Source: Coprinellus micaceus (lineage: Eukaryota; Basidiomycota; Agaricomycetes; Agaricales; Psathyrellaceae). From it: a DNA stretch of 64,000 nt. Every line of letters starts with the position of its first letter. Position 1 is the stretch's first letter. Below the pieces are notes generated by a model that ran no database searches, was not told the DNA's origin, and saw only the letters and a list, made by a program, of their open reading frames with translations. Below are positions 23,101 through 33,498 of the stretch, in pieces. Both the position numbers and the translations under genes were made by a program. Location: the NCBI GenBank assembly GCA_951394405.1, contig OX596341.1, positions 2,976,001 through 3,040,000 of the forward strand. Direction: 5' to 3'.

Positions 23101-24704
23101 TGATGGGTGGGTCGAGCATGCGACCTGATGCTGGTATGAATATGCCGCGCCCCGGGAGTTCGATGAGGCATGATGCAGGGCATGGTATGCCATCGCCCAC
23201 CGGTACCGCCCCTGGGGGGTTCGGGATGCCAGCTCCCATTGTGAACGGGGAGAACGTGGATGAGAGGAGGTCGCGTCGGCGGGAGAAGGAGGGTGTGATG
23301 GGAGGTTCGAGTATGCGACCTGACGCTGGAAGGGGTATGCCTCAACCTGAGAGCTCGATGCGCCCGGATGCAGGGTATGGGATGCCTTCCCCTGCAGGGT
23401 ACGGATCGCAGACACCAGCCTCGACACTTGGAAGGCGAACACCTGCAGGCGGAATTGGGATGCCAGAACCGAATGTACCGAACATCGTCCGCCCGCCAAC
23501 CAGATCGAGTGCGGGGGTGAGAACCCCAGCGACGACGACGAGTGGGTTTGGGATGCCTGAGCCGAGTGTACCGAACATTGTGAGGCCACCGACAAGAGGG
23601 ACGACTGTGGGCTCGAGGACGCCGGGGTCGGCGACAATTGGGATGCCAGAGCCTACAGTGCCGAATATCGTGCCTAGTGGAACAGGGAGGACGCCAGCTG
23701 GAGGATCGACGATAGGCATGCCTGAGCCAACTGTGCCCAACATTGTTGGGAGGACACCGTCAGGAGGGAGTACGATGGCGATGCCCGAACCCACCGTGCC
23801 GAATATTGTACCGTCGCCGAGTGGAGGTACGACGCAGACGTTGAGGAGGAAGGGGAAGAAGGAGAAGGGGAGTAGGAGAAACGGGAGCGGGAGCGGGATG
23901 AGCATGCCCGAACCCAGTGTTCCGAGCTTCCCGCCTACGAGCCCTGCTGGAGGAGGGCCGATGATGCCTGACCCCGACGTCATGGCCATGATGGGTGGGC
24001 ATGTCACGCCCGAGCCGCAATTCACTCCAGTTATTCCTCCTGGGGTGTCGCTTGGGACGGGAATGCCAGGAGGGATGGGCTCCCCAATGACGATGCCTCA
24101 ACCTACGATTGTGGATTATACCGGTGCTGGGACGAGTAGTGGGCGGCAGAGCACAGGGCCGTTACCCGTCCTTCCTTCGTCGTTGAGAGATCGTGGTGCG
24201 CCCGGGATGCCTACACCCACTATCCAGGGGATGCCGCTTGGGGGGTCGAGTCCAGTCATTCCAGGGGTGACGACGCCTTTAGGGACTGGGTTCCATGGGA
24301 CGACGGAAACAGGTGAACCGCCGTTCATTCCACCTGCAGATATGATGGCGAGAGCGACATCACCCGGGGGGCGGCCCCCTAATGGAGGGCAAGGAGGCAG
24401 CGGAGGCATCTTTGGAGGAATTGGGAGCGTGTTCGGAGGTAGTTCGTGGAGCGGGTGGGGGGGTGCGAACAATAATAGGAACGGCGGAGGAGGGGGTGAC
24501 GAAGATGAGGATGAAGGGGATGACGGAGGGCGATTCACGGGAGGATTCATTCCTCCGGGGTTGGAAGCGGGAGAGGAGGAGGATGAGGACATGGACAGCC
24601 AGACGGCGAGGAATACGAAGATGAACGCGGAGCTGAATGGGAGGATGACGATGCCTGACCCCGAGGTGCCTGGGAAGAGGGTCAAGAAAAAGAAGAAGAG
24701 GTAA
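17102..24704 (+). CDS. Very large low-complexity coiled-coil protein, ~2,300 aa
   Basis: Exons end or begin at 17294, 17440-17625, 17826-20333, 20401-21014, 21071-22576 and 22785-24704. All junctions are GT/AG and keep frame. The protein begins with a Ser/Pro-rich stretch (PSFAHIPGLG, PRVTIHPPP) and a short basic patch. Next comes a Lys/Glu/Gly-rich block with perfect KDGKDGREGHG duplication, a long Gly/Pro/His-rich stretch, then about 700 residues of highly charged coiled coil (20401-22000). It ends with a Pro/Gly/Met tail holding seven or so GMPEPxVPNIV-type repeats and a basic KKKKKR end. No catalytic domain is visible. The design suggests a structural or scaffold protein (cell end, septum, cytoskeleton or nuclear). 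The first exon's start is not resolved: no ATG precedes 17102 in frame. Confidence 0.75.
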
Positions 24705-25719
24705 GAGGGGCGGATAGATCAGTTGGGTATTGAACTCTCGTGATTCCTGGATATGATTATTCCCTCGGCAGATTGTTTTCGTCTCAACATCCTTGGCTTT
24801 TCTTTTGGGTTATGCAGATACCCCTTCTTCCTTGTTACGGATACATAGATATGACAACGTTTCAGCATTTTAAAGACCACTTTACCACATACCGACTAAC
24901 AGGCTTATTTACGATTCCATGACGAACCATCTATGCACTTGAATAGACACGTTTCCAGATACCCCGGGGACCAGCTGGGATTGGGGTCAGTGGCCCAGCC
25001 ACGCTGTCCGCCGAAGCTCGGTGTGCACTACCTGTTCTTTCAACTTCCACAGACGCTGACACACATGAATTAGCACCTCTCCTTCGTTCCCCACCCTTCG
25101 CAAGCAGATAGAGAGCGGAGGTCACTTTCTTTTCCTGGCTAGCTGCCTACTTCCACCTCGGCATCCCTCATGTCTCTCAACCGGGTTCCCAGGAGGCACG
25201 GCGAAAATATCAGGCACGGTATGCAAAGGGCCGAAACAAGGGCCGAAATATTCGGCTTGAAAAATACGCGGGCACACCAAAATGGGTGAAGAAACACCGA
25301 GACTCGATCCGCGTTCCGCATTCCGCTCTTCCTTAGACAAACCCTTGGACATCCCCCAATATGCACAAGCCAGCCGGACCTTCTGAGCTCGCCTCCAGAG
25401 GGAGTCCAGTGAGATAAAGGTCGTCCTACAATGCGTTGTTCAAACCGCGTCATCCGCCCGTGGAAGGCGAACGGCAGTCCCTGATAAATTTACGATTCAG
25501 CAAGCTCGTATCGCCGGTGACAGGATGCTCGGAGCGGCGCGTACCCACAATGTACCCCCCACGAGAATATAAAGCCAGATCTCTCGTCACAAACGAATCT
25601 CCGGACACTCCGTTCATCGCTTTCTTCTCCCCCCATCTCCACCCCAACCTTTCTCGAGCCTCTCGAAGGCTTAGCCCTCCACTCCTTCCCCCACAGTCTT
25701 TACAACTCTACTCACCAAG
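24705..25719. other. No gene supported; promoter region of next gene
   Basis: No coding sequence with splice support. AGAATATAAAGCC at 25565-25577 contains a TATA-like box about 150 bp before the next start. A CT-rich stretch precedes the ATG. Confidence 0.4.
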
Positions 25720-27018
25720 ATGCGGTTTACGACCCTGTTCTCTATCGCGACGCTCTTTGCGTCCTTCCATCCGACCTTCGCCGATACACCCACCATAGAA
25801 CAGCTCATCGAGATCAGCGGGGTCGCGACTGGTCCCTCCGAGTTCAACGAAGAGGGATATCGTACTCTGGCTGCCTTGAGAGGAGCCGCCCAGATTCCGA
25901 CACCGACCACCCCTGAAGCCCGTTCGGACGACGGCATCTTGGGGAGGATGACCAACGCGGAGAGGCTCGCCAATGGCTTTCCCTTAAAGTCGCCTGCACG
26001 CAGGAGGCGTCCGAGCACGCATTTGAACCGCCGTACGCGATCACTTCTGATACTCCAGCTGATGCTCTTGGCCTGACCCCCCGACCCCCAGTCGATGCTC
26101 GTACGCAGGCCTCCCCTGGACCTTCCCAAACCAATACTGGGCGTCTCGCCCTCCGCGACGAATCTGGGCAAAGGGTCGGATACGTCAAGAACACTCTTCT
26201 CAACAATGCACAGATGGGAACCACCACCGACGTGAACCAAGCCCTCCTCGTGTCCGTCACCTTCGACTCCCTGCTGTCGAACCCATCTCAGCTCCAGGTC
26301 ACCCTTTTGGTGAGCAAATCTATATTGGCCGCTTACTTCTACGACCGCTTACGCAATCTCTAGAACTCTAACGTGGCCGCCTACCCTCTCTTGGCACTCA
26401 TCCAAGGTCGCGATAACACCAACCAGGATCTTTCGGCTGGTTCTTTCCATTACCTCTACTCTGGGGGAGCTGCTGAACCAGGATGTAAGTCCCTTCCTTC
26501 AGCACCTTGGGAAACCATATATTAACCTCGTGTTATCTAAGCTGGCCCCGGCTCCACTGGTATGGCCGGCCAGAATACATACACTGCCGTCAGTAGCCTC
26601 TCTCGTATTGCCCAAACCGATGTCGTAGGTTTTGTCCCGTTGCTTTCAAGTGTGGGCTTTTTGACGATTTTGCTCAACCCAGTGGACCCTCGATCGCTCG
26701 ACCTTTGAACTTACTCCGGCCTGGCTTAACTCTAATGGTGGTACGCCCCATTCCTTCACTGCTGTAATCTCCTCTCATTCCCCCGTTTCGATAACTCAAT
26801 CCCACCATGTTCTCAGATGCCAAGACGTTCTCGTTCTACACACAGTCCACTGCTATCTACGGTCTTGTGGACTCTGTCAGCTTTGTAGGAAGGTATCCCT
26901 CGCCGCTGTCGGGCCCCTATGTGAGTTTTGGAAATTCATATCATCGGCTTTGCCCCGTACTAATTCAATGGGTTTGAAGACTCACTACATCGAACCCAAC
27001 GTCTCACCCGTTGAGTAA
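25720..27018 (+). CDS. Secreted fungal protein of unknown function, 311 aa
   Basis: Seven exons (25720-26032, 26092-26309, 26364-26484, 26542-26624, 26683-26740, 26817-26920, 26980-27018) sum to 936 nt. The N-terminus is a signal peptide (MRFTTLFSIATLFASF...FADTP). A basic RRRRP stretch at ~91-97 could be a propeptide cleavage site. The mature part has TGRLALRDESGQRVGYV, then a beta-rich region, and WTLDRSTFELTPAWLN near the C-terminus. The G-R-L-x-V/L-R-D...G-Y-V and I/V-W-T-L-N/D motifs recur in a widespread uncharacterised secreted family of Agaricomycetes. Extracellular; role unknown. Confidence 0.85.
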
Positions 27019-27204
27019 AACGTCCTACACAGCTTGTCCCCAGACGTTTCCTCATTCTCCTTCGCCCATGGACATTGGTATCACTAGAATTAACGTATTA
27101 CTCGCCTAATATCACTCCTGGTCTCCCTGCGACCCTAAAACGTCTGGAGTGCGCAAAGGCAGCACCTTCATGACTCGTAGGCAAATTGCGCTGTCACCCC
27201 ATAG

Positions 27205-27276
27205 ACACCGATGGTGAAGTGGTTATCATGCTTGCCTTCCAAGCAAGCGGCACGGGTTCGATTCCCGTTCGGTGTA
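27205..27276 (+). tRNA. tRNA-Gly(TCC)
   Basis: 72-nt tRNA without intron: acceptor ACACCGA/TCGGTGT, D-arm TGGTGAAGTGGTTATCA, anticodon stem CTTGC/GCAAG around CTTCCAA (anticodon TCC) and T-arm CACGGGTTCGATTCCCGTT. The first acceptor pair is A-T rather than the usual G-C of glycine tRNAs, so the 5' base is worth checking. Confidence 0.88.
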
Positions 27277-28307
27277 TGCATTTTTGCCCTTCGGCACCAC
27301 CAATACCGAGCGGCGAGCGGCGAGACTCGAGTAGCCTTCAAAGGGCTCCAACCATATACTAACCCTCTTAATAGGGTACTATCCTATCCCCATCCCCATC
27401 CCTATAACCCATTTTTGTTGGCTGTATAGTATATGGTATTTATACTATAATACAGGGTGTACAGGGTTGTTAGTTACAGCCCAGTTATTGAGTGCTGCAG
27501 TGTCCGACTGCTGCTGGGGTGTGTCCGCTCCTGCTATAAGGGTTCGCCCAATTTGCCCCGCCCCTTCCTTCATGGCCTCTGAGGCACCAGGAGCAGATTT
27601 CCATAGTAGTTGTCAGGCGACTACACACGCAAACTCAAGGCGCTTAAACTCGCAGCGAACCTCCCTCTTGCTAAAATAATGGCCACACTCAGACTGTGTT
27701 TGCCAATATCCAAATTCCCGGTGAACGGCACAAAATGGGAGGTTTTTGACAAGCGTTTAAGCGCATCGCTCTCCTACTGTCCACCCTCGCATTTACACAG
27801 CTCGGTTCTCCCCATCCACCTCATCCATACATGACATCCTTTGACGCGGTCCTAAGCTCACACCCACCACATCTCCCTCCCCCAAGAGACCACCCCCACC
27901 ATCTCGACTCTGGCCCATGGGCGTCACGTTGACCTCCGAATCCCGATTCTGGGTCTTGACTGTCTCCCCGATGTGATATACTATATCACACTATTCCACA
28001 ATCGCCAATTGACTGGGCTCGCCGCTCGAGGTTAGTCGTCTCGGAAGCGGATGTGAAGTAGACAGCGATGTGAACTACAACTCAATGGCTCATGATTTAC
28101 ACGCCCGGTAATACCACATTTAGCACCACCTCTCCCCTCCTCGTCTCCCCATTAACCACCTAAACCGCACTCGACATCATCGCCGCGCTCCCTGTCCCAT
28201 TACCTGCCACCCTCAATAAAGCAGACACCCGCTCCGACCTTGCAAATTCCAATACACTTTCGGATTTCCAACCGTCCAGCTTAAATAATAGAACAAACAC
28301 CCTAAAC
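27277..28307. other. No gene; holds a relict family promoter
   Basis: No intact gene. At about 27826-27900 (CATCCTTTGACGCGGTCCTA, then agctcacacccaccacatctcc) the plus strand resembles the 80 bp before the 13244 gene (CATCCTTTCACGGGGAGTCT, then taagctcacacc...). The coding part that should follow after ATG at 27917 is lost. A palindromic GTGATATACTATATCAC sits at about 27974. Confidence 0.5.
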
Positions 28308-28781
28308 CTACGCCCGTACCGCTAGCACATGCTGCACAGTGCCCAACACCTCTGCCCACACGCTCGACTCGATCTCGACGGGGTACCCAAACGCCGGGGC
28401 AAGGTCCCTAGTATAGAATGAGATGAGAGTCGTCGGCGGGATGCCAAACTTTCTTCGGAAGACGTTGGCTACGTCCTAGAAAATTCGAGGGTGTGTGAGT
28501 AAGGGCGGTGTTCACGCATATGTGGTAGTAGTACGATTCTAGGGGTGCCGCCGATTTACGCGCTGCATAGTCAGCCTCACGGGAGGGGAAAAGGCTTAGG
28601 GGGAGGGAAGAGGGAAGAGGGAAGAGGGAGGCCGCAGGGCAGATCCAACTAGCCCACTCACACTCTGTTTCGCGTTAACGAGCCAGTCCGCCTCCCGATA
28701 TGCGATCCTCTGATCCTCGTACTCCAAAACGTATAGCCCAAGCGCAGGGCGGACGCCTCCAATGTTCGTTTGGTGTGACAT
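28308..28781 (-). CDS. Small two-exon beta-grasp-like family member, 95 aa
   Basis: Exons 28781-28662 and 28475-28308 (120 + 168 nt) encode 95 aa: MSHQTNIGGVRPALGLYVLE..., then DVANVFRRKFGIPP, ISFYTRDL, PVEIESSVW and a last strand with TVQHV. It is the inverted-duplication sister of 13244-13718, with the same exon lengths and intron phase. Changes cluster in the exposed loops, while the G-I-P-P turn and F-Y-T-R-D-L strand are kept, which argues for selection. Its intron carries a short GGGAAGA array. Function unknown. Confidence 0.85.
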
Positions 28782-29233
28782 TGTCAGTGATGCTTGTGGT
28801 TAAAGTGATTATGGGGATCAATGAGATGGGATGGGAGGAGCTTAATACCGGGAAAGGATGTTATGGGCTTAAGTACCACGGATTCACGTGAACAGAACCC
28901 TATTAAGATGAGGGATGAAGAGGGCGTAGGAGTCCAGGCCTTCGTTCACTATTCACTATCCCGGGGCTAGCCCTAATTCTTAATGAGTATTAAAAGCGTA
29001 TAAACTGGAACGGGTAGGTTGCGGACATCGAATGGGTGCTCCGCCAGATGCTTCCCTGGTATGGCACTCGGACGCGGTCATGGGTCAGTCGACCCACTTC
29101 GCACGCGACAGAACGCTGAAGAGCGGACTGCGCCTCTCCCAGTACACTTTGGCATGATGAGTGGGACTGACGGAACAAAGTATGTGGAATGTGAGGGCTC
29201 GAAGGTTAGTGACGGCGATGGCGATGGTGAGAT

Positions 29234-29266
29234 GAAGATCGATGAAATCCCCGGAAATAAGCGCCC
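29234..29266 (-). promoter_or_regulatory. Shared upstream box on the minus strand
   Basis: The minus strand reads GGGCGCTTATTTCC, eight bases, then CATCGATCTTC. It faces a short relict frame starting MPKCTGRGAV at about 29153, which looks like the remains of an exon 1. This is the closest match to the 14126 element. Confidence 0.55.
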
Positions 29267-29998
29267 GTTTCCATTGACGGATTTATAAACTTACCCTATC
29301 CTGACGTACACGTTCCCGAGGGTCTAGATTCTGTGCGGATCCAGTGTTGTTTGGATTCTCGAACAGTGCTAATCTAGATTCTTCACGAATGGCCGAGGGC
29401 TCTTCAGGTGCCACAATGTGACTGTCTACGACTTGGTAGGTGTCTGCTGTTCCTACTATCGTCGTTGTGCCAGGGCGATTAGGCGCCCAGGCCATCCAGT
29501 ATGACGATAAATAATATTAGATTACCATGGTTACCTGATGTAGATGCCAGCACGTAGCGGGACCAAGACCACATCTTGCCCTCGACGCTGTACCGAGGCG
29601 CTTAGCAGCCAGCTCACCAGCCTCACCAGAGAGCCCGCCTGAGCAGGTCCACTGTGGACTACTCCATCGTCCCAGATTTGATGAGCTCATTTGGGGACGC
29701 ACCGCGTTCTACTTTCCCTGGAATTAATGATATTCAATTGGGGCGATCCGTATCCTCACTTAGTTGCGTGCATGGTAGCGCATAGGCTAATCACTATTGG
29801 TATGCGACTATAGTATTGATGATCGTCAAACCCGACTGAATATCCGATACGGTATGAGCCTAAGGGTGTTGGTACGGATATACTGAGTGAACGATTCGCT
29901 GCATGCTCCCCAACGCACATATCACCCCACAGAATGGGCCCGACTCCCAATCCGGCCGTCCACGCCTGCACTTTGTACGCCCGTGTTCCCCTTCAGTA

Positions 29999-30408
29999 CT
30001 ACTCTCCTTCCGGAGGAGCCTGGTCCGCCGAGAGCGACGCGTTTTTATTGGCATGTATGAGCTCGACCCCTAAGTGTCGAACACTTGCATGACCTAAGAT
30101 CTTTTCCAGTATCGCGTCAGGAATCTCGGCTGGCTTTCCAAAGCAACCCGGTGCGTCTTTGGTGTAGAACTTGAGTCCCACACCTTCTGGGATATCGAAG
30201 GTCTTTCTAAAGAAGGCGATGTACCACTGAAACGATTGGTTTAAACGATGATGGTGAGTGTTGTGCGCACACGGGTCTCAGGAGATTCAAAACTTGCTTC
30301 AGTCCGAGAAGGCAGGACGCCCAGAAGACTGCGCAGCGCCTCATCCAAATCCATCACAACTCTCCTCCCCTCGTATTCCAAAACGTACAGGGCGGTCCCG
30401 CTCCACAT
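29999..30408 (-). CDS. Small two-exon beta-grasp-like family member, ~121 aa
   Basis: Exon 1 (30408 to about 30271) starts MWSGTALYVLEYEGRRVVMD. Exon 2 (30226-29999) reads WYIAFFRKTFDIPEG, then LKFYTKDAP, PAEIPDAILE, HLGVELIHAN and the tail SLSADQAPPEGE. With a GTGCGC donor the intron is 44 nt and phase 0. It is the intact sister of 12180-12580. The shared promoter box lies 43-72 bp upstream of the ATG. The acidic S-A-D-x-A-P-P-E tail is shared by three members. Function unknown. Confidence 0.82.
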
Positions 30409-30450
30409 CTTGCTTTGCGCCTGGGTGTGAAGTTGGTGGTTGAACGGAGA

Positions 30451-30480
30451 AGGTCGATGAGATCCAAAAATAGGCGCCCA
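30451..30480 (-). promoter_or_regulatory. Shared upstream box before the 30408 gene
   Basis: The minus strand reads GGGCGCCTATTTTTGGATCT then CATCGACCTTC, ending about 43 bp before the ATG at 30408. The copy-1 counterpart (12120-12140) keeps GGATCTCATCGATCTTT but has lost the GGGCGC part. Confidence 0.55.
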
Positions 30481-30683
30481 GAGCGCGAAGCCGGGTCTAC
30501 CTCACGTGTATGTTCCCACCGGCAACTTCCTTTCTCCGAAATGGCTTCTACCCGGCCACTGCGCTGCGCCCCTCAACCTCCGATTGGGCGGCGTTCAATA
30601 TCGGACATCGGCAATTTCGTCGATATGGCATTTGACGAGCGAATAGCGCGAGCCTTCCAAGTCCATCTGAACGTACTGTACCC

Positions 30684-31134
30684 CTACTTCCCAGACTCGA
30701 CGGGCGGCTCATCCGCTGAGCGAGAGCTCCCCACCTCCACAAATAAGTGTGCAATCTCAGGCGTCGCCTCGATATACTGCCACGCGGTATCTCCAACCTT
30801 GACCTTTCTTCCGTAGCACTGCCGCAGCTCCGTGGTGTAAAAACTGAGCTCCTGGACGTCCGGCGGAAGCTTGAAGGCCTCCCTTGCGACGTCGACGATA
30901 CTCTTGATGTTGTACCGATTCTACAGAAGGTGTCGGCGCATCACGTTAGCCTTCCCTCTACAGGGCGGACAACTATATGTGTGTAAAAGGAAAGCGCTCA
31001 CGTACTGGGGCTCCTGGTTTTTGGGGTTGAAACCTGTCGGGTTTCGCCACGAGAACGCACTGGCCTTGGTATTCCAACACCAAGCACTTGGGGACCTGGA
31101 CGCCACCGGTTGGGGTCTCAGCCCGGTCTGTCAT
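30684..31134 (-). CDS. Small two-exon beta-grasp-like family member, 121 aa
   Basis: Exons 31134-31006 and 30920-30684 (129 + 237 nt, phase-0 intron) encode 121 aa. Exon 1 carries VPKCLVLEYQGQCVLVAKP. Exon 2 carries SIVDVAREAFKLPPDVQ, ELSFYTTELRQCYGRKVKV, DTAWQYI, IAHLFVEV and the tail SADEPPVESGK. This copy shows the fold elements most cleanly: hairpin, helix, Leu-Pro-Pro turn, F-Y-T-T strand, Trp helix and last strand. An alternative start at 31179 would add 15 residues. Function unknown. Confidence 0.85.
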
Positions 31135-31217
31135 ACAATGGCGGTGTGTTTGGGAGCTTCTTGTACTGCGGTCCGCCATATGAAGGAAATCGGAGCTACG
31201 ATGGTCGTGGATTGAGT

Positions 31218-31256
31218 GAAAGATGAGATCCGCAATTTCAGCGCTCTTAAGCGCCC
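31218..31256 (-). promoter_or_regulatory. Weaker copy of the shared upstream box
   Basis: The minus strand reads GGGCGCTTAAGAGCGC, then GGATCTCATCTTTC, about 85 bp before the ATG at 31134. It keeps the GGGCGCTTA and GGATCTCATC parts but is diverged between them. Confidence 0.45.
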
Positions 31257-31489
31257 GTGAACTCCGGAAAGAGAATCATGCGAGTTGTTCGGATAGCCGC
31301 CGACACGTGTTACGCATCCCGACGCGTCGCGAAAAGGGGCTACTTTTACTGTGATCTGGAAGCACGTACGCTCTCGAAGTCGCTAATAGGTAACTTTGTC
31401 ACATTGGCCGCCCACTACGGCACCTAGAGGGGAAGCCTGGGTCATTATCACCCAGCCGAGGAAGGTCTTCTGAACGTACCAAGCGAGGC

Positions 31490-31830
31490 CGAAGCCTCGA
31501 TCAGGCAGCTGTTCCAGTGTCCAACACGTATATTATGTTGATTTGGGGGATAACATGATTCATCGCTGACTCCTCTATCTTCACTTTTCGCCTGGACATT
31601 CTCCTAACTGCGTGGTGTAGAAGGATACACATGCGCTAGGGGCCAGGTTGAATTGCTTCGAGGCGATGGAGTGTAGGTACTAGGTGCCGCGATCGACCGG
31701 GTCGGTGAAAATGTCCAATCCACTCCGAGTAAAACATCAAGGTTGCCTCGGTATGACCATGTCCGGCGCCGAACCTGCCCAGAACGATCGCACACTCGAC
31801 GAGGACCGTGAAACTGCTACACTTGATCAC
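31490..31830 (-). pseudogene. Family member with frameshift in exon 2
   Basis: Exon 2 remains run from a CCTAG acceptor at about 31685: YLHSIASKQFNLAPSACVSF, YTTQLGECPG, then after a frame change KVKIEESAMNHVIPQINIIY. This aligns with the 30684 and 42740 genes. The shift falls at ggcgaaaag near 31606 and leads to an immediate TGA. Upstream a frame with CSSFTVLVECAIVLGRF is a plausible exon 1 relict. Recently inactivated. Confidence 0.7.
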
Positions 31831-32658
31831 GACGTATCTGGATGTGTCGAAGAACCTGGAGGGAGGGATTTCTACGTGGAGAACTGGCTGAGCGCTTTGG
31901 TGGTCGAATGGACTAAGATACCTCGGCGTGAAAGGGCTTCGTGGGGTCGCTGCGTTATATGTGAGGCTTATACCTTGAAGAAGGTGGGGGGTGCTTCTTT
32001 GATGTGGTACTAGGATGCATCCATTACCTACTTTATGTCGGGCGGGGCATGCGTACTGTCAAGCCTGACGCGACGACGATCTTGAGGAAGGTCACAGGGG
32101 TCCCCTCTCCAATCCAACTTTATACTTGGTAGGCGCGAGTAAGCCACTATTTTCTCAATGGTTTCCCCCCGTAAGGTTAAGAAGGACAGGAAAACGATGC
32201 GTTAATGCTCCAGCCACCAGGCCAGGCGTAGGGGACGAGTTTAGACAAGACGGGGAACAAAACGAGGCGATATAATCACGTCACAGTGTGTGTGAGGCAT
32301 CTCTCTGAGCCTCGCGAAGCTCACAGCTCGGTATTCCGATTCCATTTCAGCTTCTAGACCAGCGCGGTTTCGCTCAGCGCCTCGAGCGCTTAAAGTATCT
32401 AACTTGGACGGGGGGTACCTCATACAGATTCCGGGAGAGCAGGAAGGGAGCAGAGAGTGGGACCCTCGCCCGTTTGTATCCCTAGAGTCTCCAAAAATAA
32501 AGTGTGTAAGTTCCACAACAGAAATGCTAGACTGCTTAGGTTTAGTCATCCAATCCTTTTCCGACTCGCAGGAATGGGGTGGTGGTGGTGGGGTGGTTAT
32601 ACGGCACAAGGTCCCTCTAAAGGAACGGGAGTTGCCATTGGTGCTGAGAAGGCCGAGG
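31831..32658. other. No gene supported
   Basis: Frames up to 186 codons (32241-32801 minus) have no recognisable motif or hydrophobic pattern and overlap the left end of the TIR element. Confidence 0.4.
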
Positions 32659-33478
32659 GTACGGTCGGCGGGAAGTCCAAGGATGAATTTCCCGCGCGAG
32701 TGATCTTCGCGGCGTCTGCCGCATCGGCCTTGGAGGGCCTCTAGCCCTCCATACACTCGTTCTCGGTCTTGAAATTGAATTAGGGTCAAATAAAAAGTCA
32801 ACTAGGGCGCGTATGCATGCTGTACTGAAATTACGAGGCTTTCAGATGAGGTTTCCTCGAAGTCTCGGAGGGAAAAGAAATGGCTTTGGCAGGACTCGAT
32901 TCAAGACCTAGGACACCATGCCACATTTAGCGCCGAAGAGACATTGTATATTGACTACAACCCTTTGGGTTACACACCAGTCCATCCAGGCTAGATGTTG
33001 CACTCATGGGGGAGGGGGGCACATCCTTCACCCTATGTGTTTGGTAGGATCGTGGGTCACTTGCTTCGGCGATTGCTGCCCCCACGCTGCCCCCATTTAT
33101 CACTATCAAAAGCGACTGGGGAAGCAGTGTTATAAACAAAGCAAACTATGGGATGTTCCTATGCCAAAATCTCCCTACACGGGCTATAGATACCATTTGC
33201 GCCGGGCTATTCAAGGGCCCATCAAAATAGGGGTGTTCTCCATATTCGGAATTCGCTCCGCCACACCCCTATCGCTCCCCGAGCAGTCCATGTCCGCCAA
33301 TAATTCCCTGGATACCAACCATACCCATTTTCAGTGCATACAGCATTCCCATACCAGAATTCAGCATGATTTGAGCCCATAATCGACCTTCCAAGGCCAG
33401 AGTATTGGGGGAAATTGCCGATCACCTATCGCTCGCGCGGGAAATTCATCCTTGGACTTCCCGCCGACCGTACGAGGG
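32654..33478. mobile_element. DNA element with 41-bp perfect terminal inverted repeats
   Basis: 32660-32700 and 33432-33472 are perfect inverted repeats of 41 bp, beginning TACGGTCGGCGGGAAGTCCA. The hexamer CGAGGG flanks both ends (32654-32659 and 33473-33478) and is a candidate target duplication. The ~730 bp interior has no long coding frame, so the element is non-autonomous or decayed. The TIRs being identical suggests recent insertion. Superfamily not assigned. Confidence 0.8.
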
Positions 33479-33498
33479 GCCGTCATCTGATTGGCTGG

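Larger units (their letters stand above)
28308..30536. repeat. Copy 2 of the inverted segmental duplication
   Basis: Inverted partner of 12060-13718: two family genes in the same relative order (29999 then 28308, minus strand) with matching flanks. About 580 bp near 29.2-29.9 kb have no counterpart in copy 1. Confidence 0.85.

Noticed and set aside
17539..24685. Long open frames on the minus strand and in other plus frames over 17.5-24.7 kb (up to 302 codons)
   Set aside because: They are antisense or shifted readings of Lys/Glu/Gly/Pro-rich repeats in the large gene; composition is Ser/Pro/Arg only and no splice pattern supports them.
31684..32013. 109-codon plus-strand frame
   Set aside because: Its first half is antisense to the family pseudogene at 31490-31830; the rest shows no motif.
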